DNA from: Lanius collurio
Lineage: Eukaryota; Chordata; Aves; Passeriformes; Laniidae
DNA: 64,000 bases
Assembly (NCBI GenBank): GCA_020086605.1
Contig: JACBWW010000017.1
Span: forward strand, 7,612,263-7,676,262
Reading direction: 5' to 3'
The notes below the pieces were generated by a model. The model was not told the origin of the DNA. It searched no databases and worked only from the letters and a program-made list of their open reading frames with translations. This document shows positions 59,820 through 64,000 of this stretch, piece after piece. Made by a program: the position numbers and the translations under genes. Positions within the stretch are counted from its first letter, which is position 1, and each line of letters opens with the position of its first letter.

Positions 59820-62800
59820 CACTGATCCTCACTGCTTTGGACACTCGGGATTGAAACTCAGTCTTGCTATAAAAGAGAGCACAACCACTGCTCCTGAGGA
59901 CTGCAAAGTGCCTCCTGGTCTGCCACTGCTTCCCTCAATCCTGCTGCTTTTACACCACCTTCCAAGGCAGGGCTACCATGCTCTGGTCCACCCCAAGGGA
60001 AAATTTGGTGACCAGCATCTGCTGCTGGCTCCTGCAGTTTTTTTTTTCCAGAGCAAACCCAGGAGATGCCTTCCCTCCTGTGAACAAGGGCTGTGGCAGG
60101 GCCAGGAGCCATGAGGTGGTGGATGGAGCAGTGAACCTGCAGAGCAGCTCACAAAAGTCTTTCTTGTGGGTAGGAGGTGGTGAAGGTGGAACAGTGAAGC
60201 ACAGAGAATGTGGAGAGGGGTATTCAGGAGGGAAGGTGCTATTCCTGCCAACCCCTGTTCTCTCTGCTCTGCATCCTGATCACTTCCCAGGTTCCACAGA
60301 GACAGGACAGCCAAAGAAATCCACAAAACCCTGTCTCTAATTACTACTGAGCAGATCTGCAGGGCTGTAGTAACAAGTACAGCAAAACATTAATAAGGGA
60401 AAAAAACCCACCAGAAAACCACCCACAATGTGGGTTCTTCTTTTATTAGTACATTATATAACATCTCGTAATCCTAAGGATAAAGAATCTTGAAATCTAC
60501 TCCAAGGACCTGGTCTTTTTTCTTTATTTTTTTCCCCAACCTGTCTTTCCCGTTTAGAAGACACAATGATTTTTGACAGTGTGCTTAAAGCTTAAGGGCT
60601 GTGTGCTCTTCCTTAGAGTCAAGCACAGTGCAAAGGGCACGGATCTGCAGGGATCACATGGACAAGAAAGAAAGAAAACATAATTATCACTCCTCTGGAT
60701 TTTCAACACCTTTCAAAGAGAGAAGAAAGCCAAGGCAACCCCTCAAAAGCATGGATGATACTGAATTTGGGGGTTTCTAATGGGATTTGGATGCTAGGAA
60801 TTAGCTATAAGGGAACAGTATATAAGCTGCATGCAGTTCAAAGGGAATCCTGCACAGCCCATTCCTTCCAGTCTACCTCCACAGATGCAAAAATCCAGTG
60901 AAACTCAGATTTTGTCTCAAAAAGACATGCAGATTTCTCTGGTTGGAAAAATTACTGTTCACAGGAAGAGCAAAAATGTATAGGATGATTTTCATGGTAA
61001 GCAGAGATGGACAAAACTCTGAGTTGACAAACAGTTTCCTGAGTGATTTTCTTGTTCACTGTGTCCATTCCCATCACCCCATAAAAACTTTCAAGATGAG
61101 CAAATAATGCTGGTGAACAGCAGCACAACACCTCTGAGTACCTGCATTTAAAGGATAGAAATCTTACCTCAAAATAGAAATTATTTTTCCCTCTGTAGAA
61201 GTATAACCTTAGAGTCTGACCCTGTGATTAAACATCTCCCATAAAGTGAGATATCTGCATTGTTGATGAACATGGCTCAGCTGGAGCTGAATCTCTTGCT
61301 ATGAGTAATACAGAGGAACAGATGATTCCTTTGACTTATTGCAGACACTTATTTCAACATGAGATTAATCATCCCCAACAAATCCTCACTTTCCAGTCAT
61401 TCTGAAAGAGTTGAGAGAAACAACCAAGGTACAGACATCTACACAGTACTTTCATATAAAATCATATCCCTTCAGACAATTCTTGATTCTTTTCAGAAAA
61501 TTCTTTGTTCTCTAAAACCAGCTGATATCCTAGGTCATAATAGTGTTATCATAATAATGATTATTATTCTTCAAAATTAAAAGGAATGAATAATGAAATA
61601 CCTAATAAATTTCCCTAAACCCCTGTGTAAGTTCCCTTTAGGGCTCAGTAGGCCAGTATTTTTTTCTGAAATTAAAGAAAAAAATGTGTGTTATTGTCAT
61701 GGTTTCTTGGAACCCTTTTCTTTAGATCTTAGGGGGATTGGTGTTATTGTACAGTCTTGATAACAAAGGTACAGCATTTCCTTTCCTCCTTTCAATATAA
61801 CTCAAGGTTGGGGAGAGCTTTTCCTGCTGGTTTACCCTTGTATAACTGGAAGGAGAATTAGGTCCACAGCAGGTGAGCCATCAAAGGCAGAAGATGGTAA
61901 ATTGAATTGGAAGAGCACAGCAACATTTTAAACTCTGTGTCTTCTGTGTCTGCAGAGAAGTCAACACCAACTGGATGATGTGCAGACTGCTGGGAATGTT
62001 GGAGTCATGCTGCTTGAAAGCACATGGACTTCTTAGAGTGATTGTGAACTTCCCCTGAAAGTGTGTTTTTTGTACAAATAACAGCCCTTCATGCTTGGCA
62101 CCTGAACGAGTCTTTGTTTCCAGCAGAGAAACCGTGGGTTTATGGCCTGAGAATGACAATAGGAATGTGTTTATTGCTAGGGTCACAGCTGGGGATGATT
62201 ATTACTTTTTTCTTTGTCAAAAGGAAATGCTACAGGGAGCTAAATGTTCTTTCAGGCTGATCTGAGGGACTGTTCTCGGTAAAAAGTTCTCTCTCTCTCT
62301 TTCTGCTTTGATTTTCCTTTGCCAGATCCAGGTTTACTGCAGCACCAGGAGGCTGGAGGCCCATCATACTTTTGTTCTGACAGGAAACCATGCAAAATTT
62401 TCATGATTTTCTTCATTGAATAGCCTGGGGAGATACCAGGGTTACGGGTTTGGAGGATCAGGGATTCTCATTTGTCTGCAAATTTGCCTCAGTGCCCAGT
62501 GCATAGCAATGGGCATCCAGAGAGTCTGTCTGAGATGTGTATCAGAGATCTTCTGTCATTAGGATGTAAAATCTAAAAGTGCTGGAAAAATCTGCTAGCA
62601 CCAGGCTCCTGTGCTGGCTCATGTAAAGCCAGCTTGGGGTGGTGGTGACACACTCCAAAACCCCAGTCCAAACCTTACTGTGGCACAAGGTGATCTAAAA
62701 AAGACATTCCACTACCCCAATGCTGTGGCAGCAGCTCCTCTCTGCAAGCCAAGCCCAAAGGAGAGCATTTTTCACCTCTCAAAGATGCACCTCCCCTTCC

Positions 62801-64000
62801 AAGCTCAGCAGTCAGCTCAGTGGCAACCTCAGCAAATGGGTGGTACCAGCCTTTACATAGACAAGAATGCACGTCTAAACATCATCTTTTTTAATTAATA
62901 CAGTCCATCCCTCCATTCTCCCATCGACCTGGGGAGCTGAGATGTAATTTGATTTCATTCCTGTAACATAATCTTGTTTGGTTTTATAGAACTTCCCCCT
63001 GCTCATATTAAAATCCTATTCATTTACGTGTATGCACTGCGAGATGGATGGACATCTGTGGGGACACTGGAAATGTGGAGCAGCTGGTGGGTGAAGAAAG
63101 GCTGAAATTAAGTCATTTAGGGGGGCTGAAATTATTTAAGGCTGGAAAAACCTTCAGAAAGCTGAGTGTCTGATGTGTCTTTCAGCGATGTAGTCACAAA
63201 ATTCCCCATCCAAAGGTAGCTCCTGAAGCACAGGTTGCTTTGTTCAGTTTCCTTTGTCTGACTACAAACAATGCTCTTTACATGTATTTCTAATTTCATA
63301 AGATGGACTTTAAGAGCCAGGAAATCTCATGTTTCAGACTGAATCATTTGGGGAACATCCAAATTGTAAATATAGGCTGTGCTTGACCATCTGTAGATAT
63401 CTGCAATGTAAACATCTTCAGCGGAGATTCTCCTCAGCATCAGAAGAGAGAAATTAGTTTCACTGGGAGCAGACCAAGTCATCAGAAGGATGGACAGTAC
63501 AAATGCATCAGAGAAACCGTGCTTTAAAGGCTTTATCTCTTTCTTATTGCAAATTCTTCATAGATCCCTGTGCTGCAGATGCTGGGAGCTGATGAAGTCA
63601 GTTGAGAACATCTCGTGGCTGGAATTGGCTCTGCTGGACACAGGGGAAGCTCCTTCTCACAGAAGCCACCTCTGAATTCACCCTCTTCCAGACCCTTGCC
63701 ATACAAACCCAACACAATGTAAAGAGGGATTTAGATACCCATTTGGATTTTAAATACATTCAATCTGGAGCTTCACCCTCCCCTGAGGGAGTTAAAAGCA
63801 GTTATAGCCCACCATTGACACATAGAGAGGTGTGATCTTCAAGCCTTAGACATTACTGGAGAGCAAAATCCACCTGATGTGTCGAGAAGAAACCCAATTA
63901 CAACTGTAATGTCCCATAACAGTGAGATTCTCTTTGGAATTAATGGGTCCTAGGTACTCATTTAGGAAATTCACATCTAAATACCAGACAATTTAGTGGA
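59820..64000. other. Noncoding DNA, nothing recognised
   Basis: About 4.2 kb without a CR1 match or long simple repeat, apart from a short (CT)n at about 62288-62301. Overlapping frames at 59973-60340 on both strands fall in a GC-richer patch and have no domain. I see no gene, RNA or known repeat. Confidence 0.5.

Noticed and set aside
63409..63430. Sequence 'tgtaaacatcttcagcgg' resembling the miR-30 mature start
   Set aside because: The following 60 bases do not contain a complementary arm, so no precursor hairpin forms; treated as chance.

Overview
The window looks like a piece of a bird nuclear genome, most likely from a songbird or a related group. It is AT-rich, and about 20 stretches match the 3' region of the avian CR1 LINE retrotransposon. 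That includes the diagnostic CR1 end, a block reading 'ggtcccttccaaccc' followed by ATTCTRTG-like octamers (or the reverse complement). I found no rRNA, tRNA, CRISPR, operon-type gene order or bacterial feature, and no open frame that I can defend as a protein-coding gene. I read it as intergenic DNA or the inside of one very large intron.

Layout. 0-5 kb: a (CTTC)n microsatellite, a purine-only (GAAAAA)n tract and three CR1 copies plus a scrap. 5-17 kb: mostly unique DNA with CR1 copies at 7.05, 12.57 and 16.6 kb. 17-32 kb: unique DNA with CR1 copies at 20.3, 23.4, 26.4 and 28.2 kb, and perhaps a very old one at 28.7 kb. 32-35.5 kb: a CR1 cluster of five copies in about 3.5 kb. One copy carries a hexanucleotide (GGAATA/AGAATA) expansion, and two lie 5' end to 5' end. 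35.2 and 40.3 kb: two same-orientation copies of a roughly 310-bp unit with a CR1 tail and a body that is not the usual CR1 sequence. 38.9-40.2 and 42.2-46.6 kb: repeat-poor stretches rich in homeodomain, GATA, FOX and Cdx-like motifs, including an inverted-repeat cluster, a FOX/homeodomain dyad and a G-quadruplex motif. 48.1 and 54.2 kb: two short plus-strand segments with good splice signals but stops in all frames, so at most UTR or lncRNA exons. 48.8 and 52.6 kb: two long T/G tracts. 57.6-59.5 kb: more motif-rich noncoding DNA, with an orphan CR1 tail whose flank is a perfect 20-bp copy of sequence 353 bp upstream. 59.8-64 kb: nothing recognised.

How it works together: there is no pathway here. 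The supportable content is retrotransposon debris, simple repeats and, by inference only, candidate cis-regulatory DNA. CR1 assignments rest on recognition of the consensus; boundaries are good to roughly 10-20 bases. Regulatory and exon calls are hypotheses that need alignment or RNA data. I did not find a convincing new biological system. The strongest oddities are the CR1-tailed repeat pair, the hexamer expansion inside a CR1, the direct repeats bracketing two CR1-related sites, and the FOX/homeodomain dyad.
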